From an uncultured Actinomycetes bacterium (GTDB lineage: Bacteria; Actinomycetota; Actinomycetes; Nanopelagicales; Nanopelagicaceae): 15,891 nt of DNA. The notes under the pieces were generated by a model. The model was not told the DNA's origin. It was given only the letters and a program-made list of their open reading frames with translations, and did no database searches. The DNA lies in contig CAIMNT010000122.1 of assembly GCA_903842855.1 (NCBI GenBank), forward strand, positions 1 to 15,891, given 5' to 3'. This document shows, one piece after another, positions 1 to 6,215 of the stretch; the stretch's first letter is position 1; every line of letters starts with the position of its first letter. The position numbers and the translations under genes were made by a program.

Positions 1-54
1 CACTGTCTAACACCTGGAAACAAAGAAACACGCTCACAAACAACTCGCCGACCA

Positions 55-99
55 TTGACATTGTGGGGGTCACTGGTTCGATCCCAGTATCGTCCACCA
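55..99 (+). pseudogene. 3' half of a tRNA-Val(GAC)-like gene, 5' half not recognisable
   Basis: A canonical T arm is visible: stem ACTGG (72-76), loop TTCGATC (77-83) and stem CCAGT (84-88). It is followed by an acceptor 3' strand ATCGTCC (89-95), discriminator A and encoded CCA (97-99). The variable loop GGGTC (67-71) and a TTGACAT loop (55-61, anticodon GAC with U33) fit the 3' half of actinobacterial tRNA-Val(GAC) as I know it. The expected 5' acceptor strand (GGACGAT) and a D arm are absent from bases 1-54. The would-be anticodon stem (50-54 with 62-66) pairs at only two of five positions. I therefore read it as a tRNA 3'-end fragment, such as an attachment-site duplicate left by integration. 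A split or intron-containing tRNA reaching left of the window is the alternative. Confidence 0.55.
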
Positions 100-129
100 A
101 GATTTTCCCCCTTAACTACCGATCCCGTT

Positions 130-486
130 TTATGACTCCATGGCTCTGGCTAACTTGGAGTAGATCCATCTCCAACCCACGAGGAACAATGAGAGAAAAG
201 TCAGGGCGACCACGATAAATGTGAAAGCTACACCTTGACCGGCAATTACTCGCAGAGCCATTCCAATAACCACCGCAAAAAGAACGACAGCAAAACCACT
301 TCCTTTCAAGACTGGGTTTCGTTTCGTTAATCTCAAATAGATCCAACCAGTCAGAAGTCCTAAGCCAAATGGCCAAGCTGTCGAGACCATCCCCTTCCAG
401 GTAAGTCCGTGATTGTGTGCATGTCGACCTATTGCTACAAATATCAAGACTGAAAGTAAATCAAATATGAATGCCAGACGTTTCAT
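130..486 (-). CDS. DUF3054 family integral membrane protein
   Basis: 118 residues, almost entirely hydrophobic, with about four membrane segments: roughly residues 4-20, 37-53, 63-82 and 87-107. The size, the GRHAHNHG stretch after the first helix, the WPFGLGLLTGW segment and the ending with a GWR motif match the DUF3054 family, which is common in Actinobacteria and has no established function. It lies 12 bases after the stop of the oxidoreductase gene on the same strand, so the two are probably co-transcribed. No clear Shine-Dalgarno precedes the ATG at 486. The family assignment is from recognition of the sequence; the function is unknown. Confidence 0.75.
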   Translation of the reverse strand: MKRLAFIFDLLSVLIFVAIGRHAHNHGLTWKGMVSTAWPFGLGLLTGWIYLRLTKRNPVLKGSGFAVVLFAVVIGMALRVIAGQGVAFTFIVVALTFLSLFLVGWRWIYSKLARAMES

Positions 487-498
487 GGATTTTGTTAA

Positions 499-1503
499 CT
501 AAAGGGAAGGACGAATATCGAGCCCCGCGGCCCGATATGCCTCATCGATTATCTCCATGTTAGCCGTGGTATCGGCTGCATCAGTGACAAATGGCTTGTT
601 GAACTCAATCGCATCAGCAAAAGTCTGAAGCTGGTATGTATACGAGGAGACTGTTCCCAAGTATTCGGTCCTAGTACTTGAGCCGACTTTGATAATAACT
701 CGATCATCCCAACTGGGAACTACGAAGGAGTGGGTTTCGACGCTTCCTTTGGTTCCAGTGACAATGAGTGGAGCGCTGAATCGTTCGGTGTCGAAATCGC
801 ACTCGGCAACTCCGATAGCGCCATTTGCGAACTTCAAAGTCACCTCTAGGGCCTCATCAACGTTGGCTTTATGTAGTCGTGCTTGTGCACTTATGACTTC
901 AGGCTCAACTCCAAAGAGCGCTTGCGAAATCATCCGCTGCGAATGAATCGAGTAACAGCCCATATCCATGAGACAACCTCCCGCAAGATCGAACTGTAGG
1001 CGCAGGTCATCCAACTCTGGCATGGTGCCATACAGCGCGCTTTTAACTGAAACTAGTTCCCCGATCTCACCTGATTTAACAATTTCAAGTACCCGTTGCA
1101 TAACAGGGTGATAGAAGTAGTGGAAAGCTTCCATGTAAATATTGGGTTGGGTTGCCACAAAAGATTGGAACTCCCTGGCTTCTCGCGCGTTGCTCGCTGC
1201 TGGTTTCTCACTCAGTACATGTTTGCCGGCCTCAAGTGCCTTGCGATTCCATGGGACGTGAGCGTTATTGGGAAGAGCGTTATAAATGGCAGTGATTTCT
1301 GCATCATCGATGATCTCTTGATAAGAACCATAAACATTTTCAACCGCAAACTGCGCCGCAAAAGCCTCGCCTCGGCTTCGATCGCGTGAAGCCACTCCAT
1401 AAAGCCGATGTTCAGTGGCTTGCGCTGGATAGACAATTGCGCGGCGAGCAATTCTTGCTGCACCTAAAATGCCGATCTTGAGAGGTGTACGAGGTTGAGT
1501 CAT
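499..1503 (-). CDS. Gfo/Idh/MocA family NAD(P)-dependent oxidoreductase
   Basis: 334 residues, the normal length for the family. The N-terminal Rossmann fold opens with a GILGAA nucleotide-binding loop at residues 11-16. The signature EKP is at 99-101, with Lys100 the usual catalytic/cofactor residue. EAFHYFYHP (125-133) and the DMGCYSIH segment further on belong to the C-terminal substrate domain. These features resemble the subgroup containing dihydrodiol and sugar dehydrogenases, so a cytoplasmic sugar or cyclic-polyol oxidoreductase is likely, but the substrate cannot be read from the sequence. ATG at 1503 has no Shine-Dalgarno. A TAAATT hexamer ends 6 bases upstream, which suggests a leaderless message. 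The DUF3054 gene follows directly. Confidence 0.9.
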   Translation of the reverse strand: MTQPRTPLKIGILGAARIARRAIVYPAQATEHRLYGVASRDRSRGEAFAAQFAVENVYGSYQEIIDDAEITAIYNALPNNAHVPWNRKALEAGKHVLSEKPAASNAREAREFQSFVATQPNIYMEAFHYFYHPVMQRVLEIVKSGEIGELVSVKSALYGTMPELDDLRLQFDLAGGCLMDMGCYSIHSQRMISQALFGVEPEVISAQARLHKANVDEALEVTLKFANGAIGVAECDFDTERFSAPLIVTGTKGSVETHSFVVPSWDDRVIIKVGSSTRTEYLGTVSSYTYQLQTFADAIEFNKPFVTDAADTTANMEIIDEAYRAAGLDIRPSL

Positions 1504-1509
1504 GGAGTT

Positions 1510-1515
1510 AATTTA
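1510..1515 (-). promoter_or_regulatory. Candidate -10 hexamer (TAAATT) for a leaderless message
   Basis: On the minus strand TAAATT is followed by 6 bases and then the ATG at 1503. This places a transcription start at or next to the start codon. No convincing -35 at standard spacing; TTGATT (1530-1535) is only 14 bases away. Confidence 0.4.
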
Positions 1516-1531
1516 GTCCTATAGACGCAAA

Positions 1532-2149
1532 TCAAGAGCCATCGCGCAAGGCGTTCAACGTTTGAGCTAAATACTTGATCTCACTAAATTCAACATCACA
1601 ACCCTCACCAACTGGCGCTTGCACTAAGAACCCAATTCGATGGTTGCTCACATCCTTACCCAACGTGAATGCTCGAATCAATTTCCAAATCTTTCCGTCC
1701 GTCGAAGCATGAAACGCATAAAGGTGACCACTACGACTTGCTCGCAACCAGACATGCTTATCTGGAACAGTGAAAGAATTCACGTCATCTGATGCCCCCT
1801 GAGTTACAACCGAGACAACCATGAATTCCTTATCGGGCGAATATTCAAAGCAGAGCTTGGCCCAAGTTTTGCTATCCGACCAGATGCTCAAAACTCCGGC
1901 GTCATAATCTGATTCGAAATTTACCTTGATCTTCGAGCTAAATTGGAAATCTGGATCTACCGGCACTCCAGTTAGCCACAAAGCATTCAGGGAGGCGTTT
2001 GCATCATCCTCATAGTTGCCTGCCGGATTTCTATAGAAATCACTCTTGGGAAGTGCGCGAGCAGCTAGGGTTCCGCGCTCTGGTTCATAATGCCAGGCGT
2101 CGAGTTGTTCCGAGAAGAGCTCAAAGGGGATTTCAGGGATTTTGTGCAT
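1532..2149 (-). CDS. DUF1349 (concanavalin A-like fold) protein
   Basis: About 205 residues from the ATG at 2149. That start is chosen because AGGA lies 8 bases upstream and the protein then opens with a natural domain start (MHKIPEIPF). A longer reading to 2293 adds 48 basic, low-complexity residues and is less likely. The pattern FSSKIKVNFESDYDAGVLSIW, WAKLCFEYSPDKE, SVVTQGASDDVNS and the late IGFLVQAPVGEGCDVEFSEI is that of DUF1349, a beta-sandwich family often linked to carbohydrate or regulatory roles but not biochemically defined. No signal peptide is seen, so it is probably cytoplasmic. The gene is on the same strand as the oxidoreductase, 28 bases before its start, but that gene has its own candidate promoter. 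Confidence 0.75.
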   Translation of the reverse strand: MHKIPEIPFELFSEQLDAWHYEPERGTLAARALPKSDFYRNPAGNYEDDANASLNALWLTGVPVDPDFQFSSKIKVNFESDYDAGVLSIWSDSKTWAKLCFEYSPDKEFMVVSVVTQGASDDVNSFTVPDKHVWLRASRSGHLYAFHASTDGKIWKLIRAFTLGKDVSNHRIGFLVQAPVGEGCDVEFSEIKYLAQTLNALRDGS

Positions 2150-2340
2150 GGACGCGATCCTATGAGTCTTGCCAAAACACTTCCAAATGCCCTTGTCAGG
2201 AAGTATCCTTCTCCTAATTCGCAGAACCTCCCGGTGCATGAGGCTAAATTGCACCTTTCTATCGCTCCGCACAAGCGACTGAAGTTGCTCCACTTGCCCC
2301 GTGTAGGTGGAGTGACTTCAGGTGCTTGATCGAATGTGAG

Positions 2341-2952
2341 ATGCTTCCGAATATGAAGTTAAGTAGCGATGTCACAACGCTGGTAGCGCTCTTTGCAATT
2401 GTCAGCCCTATTACTTCTATTCCAGTCTTCTTGACCCTTACCTCTGGGGCAACCACTAAACAAAGGCGAGTAATCGCCATGCAAACCGCTGCAGTCTCAG
2501 GTGCGACTTTGCTCATCGCGTACTTTGTCGGAGATGTCATCTTGCGTCTCTTGAGTATCCAAATCGAGGCCTTTCGAGTCGCAGGAGCACTTGTGATCGG
2601 TGCTATCGGATGGAGCATGGTGATGGGAAGAAAGAGCACAATTTTTGAAGCTCATTCGAGCGGCGCGATGGTCGTTCCCTTGGCAATTCCCCTTATGGCT
2701 GGCCCTGGCGCAATCGCTACAGTAATTGCAATCGGTAATAGCGATAAGGGAACGGTTCGTATTGCTGATCTCGTCATAATTCTCATCTTGGCCGCACTCA
2801 CCGGAATCATTCTTCTAGCCGCAGCTCCTATTGAGAAGAATCTAGGTTCTCAAGGTCTGATGGTTCTCACTCGAATTTTTGGTTTGCTTCTTTTGTCGAT
2901 TGCCGTATCTACAGTGATGTCATCGCTGACTATCTACATTCACTCTCTTTAG
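2341..2952 (+). CDS. MarC family (UPF0056) inner-membrane protein
   Basis: About 203 residues with six predicted membrane segments. The early IVSPITSIPVFLTLT and the central PLMAGPGAIATVIA stretch are hallmark MarC motifs, as is the C-terminal ending in which RIFGLLLLSIAVS forms the last helix. MarC proteins are widespread and were once proposed to act in multiple-antibiotic resistance; the transport function remains undefined. The start is uncertain. ATG at 2341 is preferred, but TTG at 2326 and ATG at 2353 are in frame and none has a good Shine-Dalgarno. The stop lies inside the end of the convergent membrane-protein gene (33-base overlap). Confidence 0.85.
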   Translation: MLPNMKLSSDVTTLVALFAIVSPITSIPVFLTLTSGATTKQRRVIAMQTAAVSGATLLIAYFVGDVILRLLSIQIEAFRVAGALVIGAIGWSMVMGRKSTIFEAHSSGAMVVPLAIPLMAGPGAIATVIAIGNSDKGTVRIADLVIILILAALTGIILLAAAPIEKNLGSQGLMVLTRIFGLLLLSIAVSTVMSSLTIYIHSL

Positions 2953-3420
2953 AAACGTTAGCGCAACAAAAACAAATCCAAGAATCAACTCGATGAACCC
3001 CAGCGTGAAGATCGGTGCTGTGAGCGGATGGGCCGCGATAGGAATCGCCTCTCGGGCCAAAGATTCGGTCGCAGTAGCAGCCTGATGTTTGATAATCGCT
3101 CCGACTACCAGATTTAAAATAATTAGGAAGAGACCGTCGCTCAGTAAGGTTATTCCTAAGAACCTCAAGGCACCCTTTCTCGATTTTGCAAAGAGCAGAT
3201 AGAGCGCAAGGCAGAGCAGCAAGAGAATGAGTAAGAGGGTGACCACCAGAGTGAAATTTGATTTTACTTGCGCTGCATTTGGTCCCTTGGTTTGAGGTTG
3301 TAACTTGATCGGCTTAATCTTGTCCAACTCTTTCTTCAACTGAACAAATTGTGGGTCCACCGATTCCAAACCCAGGAGTGCGAGTTGCAGTAAGGGCTTA
3401 ACGTTGATGCTCTGCTCCAC
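2920..3420 (-). CDS. C-terminal segment of the split membrane protein
   Basis: Open from GTG 3420 to the stop at 2920 (166 residues). About 50 polar residues (PLLQLALLGLESVDPQF, then a lysine-rich stretch) precede three strong membrane helices near residues 55-78, 85-110 and 133-158. No plausible Shine-Dalgarno or -10 hexamer precedes GTG 3420, and the frame is continuous with the upstream segment. Independent expression is therefore doubtful. It overlaps the end of marC by 33 bases on the opposite strand. Confidence 0.45.
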   Translation of the reverse strand: MEQSINVKPLLQLALLGLESVDPQFVQLKKELDKIKPIKLQPQTKGPNAAQVKSNFTLVVTLLLILLLLCLALYLLFAKSRKGALRFLGITLLSDGLFLIILNLVVGAIIKHQAATATESLAREAIPIAAHPLTAPIFTLGFIELILGFVFVALTFLKRVNVDSQR

Positions 3421-3456
3421 CTTCGAATTACTGGTGTAATAGGTATACGCAGTATT

Positions 3457-3777
3457 TCAAATCTGATCTAGTTGACTATGAAATATTGGATTGTTCAATA
3501 TCTGCGTAACTGCTGCCGAGATCTGTGGCCCCTTCTGGAGCAAGAGCTTTCTCTCATCGCCTTTGGCAGTTTCCAAAGCCTTGCTGACGAAGTATTTACC
3601 GGCATCAACCTTGAAACTATTACTTGAAATCAGCGCACCCGTCACCTTATTGACAGGGTTACCTGAACCAACTGCCTCATAAAGACCGCCTAAGAGCGAG
3701 AAGAGAGTCAGGAAGATTACAAAGAAGATTGCGGCCGCAATCGCTCCACCGCGCCTACCCTTGAGAAAGAAAGCCAT
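3457..3777 (-). CDS. N-terminal segment of the split membrane protein
   Basis: 106 residues ending at the in-frame TGA. MAFFLKGRRGG is followed by a membrane helix (about residues 11-34) that could act as an uncleaved signal anchor. The rest (VDAGKYFVSKALETAK, QKGPQISAAVTQIL) is a hydrophilic extracytoplasmic helical region. The start is supported by TACCCT 5 bases upstream of ATG 3777 and the lack of a Shine-Dalgarno, so a leaderless message. On its own it would be a single-pass anchored protein. I regard it as half of the 2920-3777 gene. Confidence 0.5.
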   Translation of the reverse strand: MAFFLKGRRGGAIAAAIFFVIFLTLFSLLGGLYEAVGSGNPVNKVTGALISSNSFKVDAGKYFVSKALETAKGDERKLLLQKGPQISAAVTQILNNPIFHSQLDQI

Positions 3778-3782
3778 GGCTG

Positions 3783-3788
3783 AGGGTA
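3783..3788 (-). promoter_or_regulatory. Candidate -10 hexamer (TACCCT)
   Basis: On the minus strand TACCCT sits 5 bases before ATG 3777, which has no Shine-Dalgarno. It matches the TANNNT arrangement seen before several other genes in the window. Confidence 0.35.
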
Positions 3789-3882
3789 GGCGTATCGCTT
3801 CACTGTGGACAATAGGTTTATCAGGCTAATATCGCATAAATTCCACTACGCTTTTATTCTGAATCTTGCGGAGGGAGTTTTG

Positions 3883-4314
3883 ATGTCTGCATCTGACGAT
3901 CGAGCGATTGCAATAGCCACGTATAACCGCGCGCAAGAGCTTTATTACTCAACCAGAACTTCTGAGCAAGACCACGAAATGCTTCAGGCCGCCCTTACCT
4001 CCAGGCATCATTGGCGCCTCGTTGGTGGAGAGCAAGAGTTTGCGGTCTCTGATTGGTTAATGAGCCGCATCTATGTTGCCTTTAATGAACCGAGACTTGC
4101 GGTGGAATTCGCGCTCTCTTCAATTTCTCACGACCAGAAAACATTTCCCCATTGGTTGAAAGCCAGCCTCAAGGAAGGCGTGGCACGTGCCTATAAATCC
4201 GCCAACAAGATGCATGAGTTTGAACATTACAAAGGGTTGGCTCTCGCTGAACTTGCGCTTGAGAGCGATCCCGACGAAGTCAAAATTATTGCAGAGCAGA
4301 TAGCGGAGATATAG
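3883..4314 (+). CDS. Conserved hypothetical, helical TPR-like protein
   Basis: 143 residues from ATG 3883. That start is fixed by an unusually strong Shine-Dalgarno for this window, GGAGGGAG 5 bases upstream. An upstream extension to 3805 is in frame but carries no support. The protein is soluble and mostly helical. The core ALTSRHHWRLVG, then DWLMSRIYVAFNEPRLAVEFA and later AYKSANKMHEFEHYKGLA, looks like two tetratricopeptide-like helix pairs. I recognise it as a conserved actinobacterial hypothetical type but know of no function. It is divergent from the split membrane-protein gene and ends 8 bases before the convergent VOC pseudogene. Confidence 0.7.
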   Translation: MSASDDRAIAIATYNRAQELYYSTRTSEQDHEMLQAALTSRHHWRLVGGEQEFAVSDWLMSRIYVAFNEPRLAVEFALSSISHDQKTFPHWLKASLKEGVARAYKSANKMHEFEHYKGLALAELALESDPDEVKIIAEQIAEI

Positions 4315-4322
4315 CCCTGCAG

Positions 4323-4639
4323 TTACTTAACGAAATCCGATAATTGGATCTTCGTCACTCCGCGCAAGATCCCCCAATTTTGTTGGGCAATTGATTGGTC
4401 CGGATTGCCGACGTACTCACGCATTTGATACGGCGTTACCTGCCAGCTCACTCCCCACTTATCTTTGCACCAACCACATTGGCCGGGTTCACCATTACTC
4501 GTGATGGCATCCCACAATCGATCGGTCTCGGCTTGTCCATCTACTTGAACGGATAGTGAGATCGAACTATTGAACTTCTCCCCACCTGGAGTCCATCGCT
4601 GTACCAGAGGAAGGTGCTGAGAGTTGATTTTTGAGTCAT
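4323..4639 (-). pseudogene. VOC/PhnB-like (3-demethylubiquinone methyltransferase-type) gene with internal deletion
   Basis: The 3' part (stop at 4323, open back to TAA 4646-4644) encodes the C-terminal half of a PhnB-like vicinal-oxygen-chelate protein: GEKFNSSISLSV, LWDAI, GQCGWCKDKWGVSWQVTP. This frame has no ATG or GTG before the conserved region; only TTG 4517, which falls inside it. In a different frame, ATG 4639 begins MTQKSTLSTFLWYSDG, which resembles the family's N-terminus, and runs on as a 32-codon reading to TAG at 4543-4541. The family is normally about 140-160 residues, so the middle portion (the first VOC half) appears deleted, joining the two ends out of frame near 4585. Almost certainly non-functional. 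Intact family members are small cytoplasmic proteins of largely unknown activity. Confidence 0.7.
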
Positions 4640-4674
4640 TCCTTTATTCTGCCCTAGTTTCACCTTCCACACAT

Positions 4675-4680
4675 TAACCT
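4675..4680 (+). promoter_or_regulatory. Candidate -10 hexamer (TAACCT)
   Basis: TAACCT is followed by exactly 6 bases and then ATG 4687. No Shine-Dalgarno is present, so a leaderless start for the acetyltransferase-transporter pair is likely. Confidence 0.4.
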
Positions 4681-4686
4681 CCACTC

Positions 4687-5268
4687 ATGGAATCTGAGCA
4701 CCTGCTGCTTCTCCCCCTAACTGAAAGCCACATTGCGGATTTATATGAGGCGATTGGCTCTGACCCGGAGATCTATCGATGGTTGCCATTTAGCTCTCCT
4801 CAAAGCTTGGATGAATTCTCAGCGATCCTAAAAGGATTTATTAGGGATTCACATGCCGGAATTCGCCTGGCCCACGCGGTTATTTTAAAAGAGAGTAATC
4901 GCCCAATTGGCACTACCTCGTTCCTTGATCTCAACACCACACATAACTCATTGGAAATTGGTTCAACTTTTTATGCCAAGGAGTATTGGAGAACTTTTGT
5001 AAACACGGAGAGTAAGTTTCTAATGTTGTCGGAGGCATTTGATGTGCATGGAGTTGAGCGGGTTACTTTGAAGACGGATTCATTGAATCAACGCTCTCGC
5101 AACGCAATAGAGAGACTAGGCGCGAAATTCGAGGGAGTATTGCGCCACCATATGCGCAGGCCCGATGGGAGTTGGCGTGACTCTGCCTACTTCTCTATTT
5201 TGAAGGAAGAGTGGCCAGCTGTAAAAGAATTGTTACTTTCTAGAATGCAGCAGGGCAAGGTCGATTAA
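4687..5268 (+). CDS. GNAT family N-acetyltransferase (RimJ/RimL type)
   Basis: 193 residues, typical length. The N-terminal LLLLPLTESHIADLYEAI, the strand pair NRPIGTTSFLDLN and EIGSTFYAKEYWRTFVNTE, and the C-terminal KTDSLNQRSRNAIERLGAKFEG are those of the COG1670 RimJ/RimL group. The subgroup here has EYWRTFVNTESKFL where many GNATs carry a glycine-rich acetyl-CoA loop. It presumably transfers an acetyl group to an amine; the target (a protein N-terminus, an amino compound or a drug) is not readable. The stop codon TAA shares its last base with the ATG of the following transporter gene, so translation is coupled. Confidence 0.9.
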   Translation: MESEHLLLLPLTESHIADLYEAIGSDPEIYRWLPFSSPQSLDEFSAILKGFIRDSHAGIRLAHAVILKESNRPIGTTSFLDLNTTHNSLEIGSTFYAKEYWRTFVNTESKFLMLSEAFDVHGVERVTLKTDSLNQRSRNAIERLGAKFEGVLRHHMRRPDGSWRDSAYFSILKEEWPAVKELLLSRMQQGKVD

Positions 5269-6158
5269 TGGCACTCTCTTTGAAACAAAAATCTGGTTTC
5301 GTCTTTGCCTTCCTAGGCGTATTTCTCTTCTCCGCCTCATTGCCACTTACCAAAATGGCTCTCAAGGGTTATGACCCACTCTTCACCGCCTTTGCCAGGC
5401 CGATCATTGCAGCAATCATTGCGATTCCTCTCATGGTGAAGGCTGACGCCCTCTCGCTCCCGCGCGCACTATGGCGACCTATGGCTTTTACAACTGCAGG
5501 TGCGGTTTTCGGTTGGCCCATCTTTATCGCACTCGCATTGCAACGTTCTACTTCTGCTCATGTAGCCGTGATCGCTGCCGTGATGCCACTTGTCACCGCA
5601 CTGATCGCAGTTATAAAACATAAGCGACACCCTGGCACTAGCTTTTGGATTGCATCATTACTGGGAACTGTTCTCCTAATTATCTTTGCCTTAAGTAGAG
5701 GTGGCGCTAAAGGCGAGAATGGCGTTGCAGACATCTTGACGATTGTCGCTGTGTTTGCCTCCGCGTATTGTTATGTGGAAGGTGCAGGACTCAGTGCATA
5801 CATGCCAGGTTGGCAAGTCATTTCGTGGATCGTCATTCTTGGTACGCCGCTAAGTCTTCTTGAGGCAATGGCTGTCTTCACACACACGCATCAGCACTAC
5901 TCATTTCATTGGGACGCCTTCTTGTCTCTGCTGGCAATCGGAGTCTCATCCATGTACCTGGGCTTCTTCGCTTGGTATCGCGGACTCAAAGACCTTGGGG
6001 TTGCGCACGGCTCCCAAGTCCAACAACTCCAAGCTATTTTGACCTTAGGGTGGTCGGCTCTCTTCCTCCATGAGCACATAACGCTCTCTACTGTCCTCGC
6101 CGCGCTCGGCATTGTTCTCTGCGTCTTGTGGGCTATCACCACTGCAAATTCCGATTGA
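5268..6158 (+). CDS. EamA/DMT superfamily transporter
   Basis: 296 residues with about ten membrane helices arranged as two five-helix EamA repeats. The first repeat opens FAFLGVFLFSASLPLTKMAL and contains HVAVIAAVMPLVTALIAV. The second repeat contains SMYLGFFAWYRGLKDLG and LTLGWSALFLHEHI, both classic drug/metabolite transporter signatures. Such proteins export amino acids, metabolites or drugs across the cytoplasmic membrane; the substrate is unknown. Its ATG overlaps the acetyltransferase stop, so the two form a two-gene operon. An acetyltransferase-exporter pair could act on one compound, but that is inference only. Confidence 0.9.
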   Translation: MALSLKQKSGFVFAFLGVFLFSASLPLTKMALKGYDPLFTAFARPIIAAIIAIPLMVKADALSLPRALWRPMAFTTAGAVFGWPIFIALALQRSTSAHVAVIAAVMPLVTALIAVIKHKRHPGTSFWIASLLGTVLLIIFALSRGGAKGENGVADILTIVAVFASAYCYVEGAGLSAYMPGWQVISWIVILGTPLSLLEAMAVFTHTHQHYSFHWDAFLSLLAIGVSSMYLGFFAWYRGLKDLGVAHGSQVQQLQAILTLGWSALFLHEHITLSTVLAALGIVLCVLWAITTANSD

Positions 6159-6185
6159 GTGCTGCCCCTAGCCGTACTTATCAGT

Positions 6186-6203
6186 AGGTCTTCGACCAGA
6201 CCT
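6186..6203. promoter_or_regulatory. Perfect palindrome (operator or hairpin) abutting a -10 hexamer
   Basis: AGGTCT-TCGACC-AGACCT is a 6-base perfect inverted repeat with a 6-base centre. It ends directly before a TAGATT hexamer (6204-6209), so it lies between -35 and -10 of the candidate promoter for the nitronate monooxygenase-like gene. That is a position suited to repressor binding. As RNA it could be a weak terminator for the transporter operon, but only a short T run follows. Confidence 0.4.
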
Positions 6204-6209
6204 TAGATT
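6204..6209 (+). promoter_or_regulatory. Candidate -10 hexamer (TAGATT)
   Basis: TAGATT is followed by 6 bases and GTG 6216, matching the leaderless arrangement seen elsewhere in the window. It favours GTG 6216 over the TTG at 6210 as start. Confidence 0.4.
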
Positions 6210-6215
6210 TTGAAT

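Larger units (their letters stand above)
2920..3777 (-). pseudogene. Membrane protein gene interrupted by one in-frame TGA
   Basis: Reading the minus strand from ATG 3777, one frame runs 858 bases (286 codons) to 2920 with a single interruption, TGA at 3459-3457. The frame stays open on both sides: the 12 codons between that stop and GTG 3420 read NTAYTYYTSNSK, without another stop. The joined product makes structural sense. It has an N-terminal helix, an extracytoplasmic region of about 130 residues running through the stop, and three C-terminal membrane helices. The context QLDQI-stop-NTAY suggests an ancestral Trp codon (TGG to TGA). Family not recognised; similar N-in helix/extracellular/C-terminal helices layouts are common among actinobacterial hypothetical membrane proteins. 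Sequencing error or readthrough are alternatives. Confidence 0.6.

Noticed and set aside
1532..2293. Longer DUF1349 reading from 2293
   Set aside because: The 48 extra residues are basic and featureless, while ATG 2149 has a Shine-Dalgarno and a natural domain start.
3457..3459. TGA as selenocysteine or as a reassigned Trp codon
   Set aside because: I saw no SECIS-like hairpin after it, and other genes here use TGG for Trp and TGA as a normal stop.
4541..4639. 32-codon ORF from ATG 4639 as an independent small protein
   Set aside because: Its first half matches the N-terminus of the VOC family and the rest is out-of-frame VOC sequence, so it is part of the broken gene.
4323..4639. Programmed frameshift joining the two VOC frames
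   Set aside because: A frameshift alone would not restore the missing middle of the domain, and no slippery heptamer is visible.
6186..6210. Rho-independent terminator after the transporter gene
   Set aside because: The 6-base stem is short and only a brief T run follows; its location against a -10 hexamer fits an operator better.
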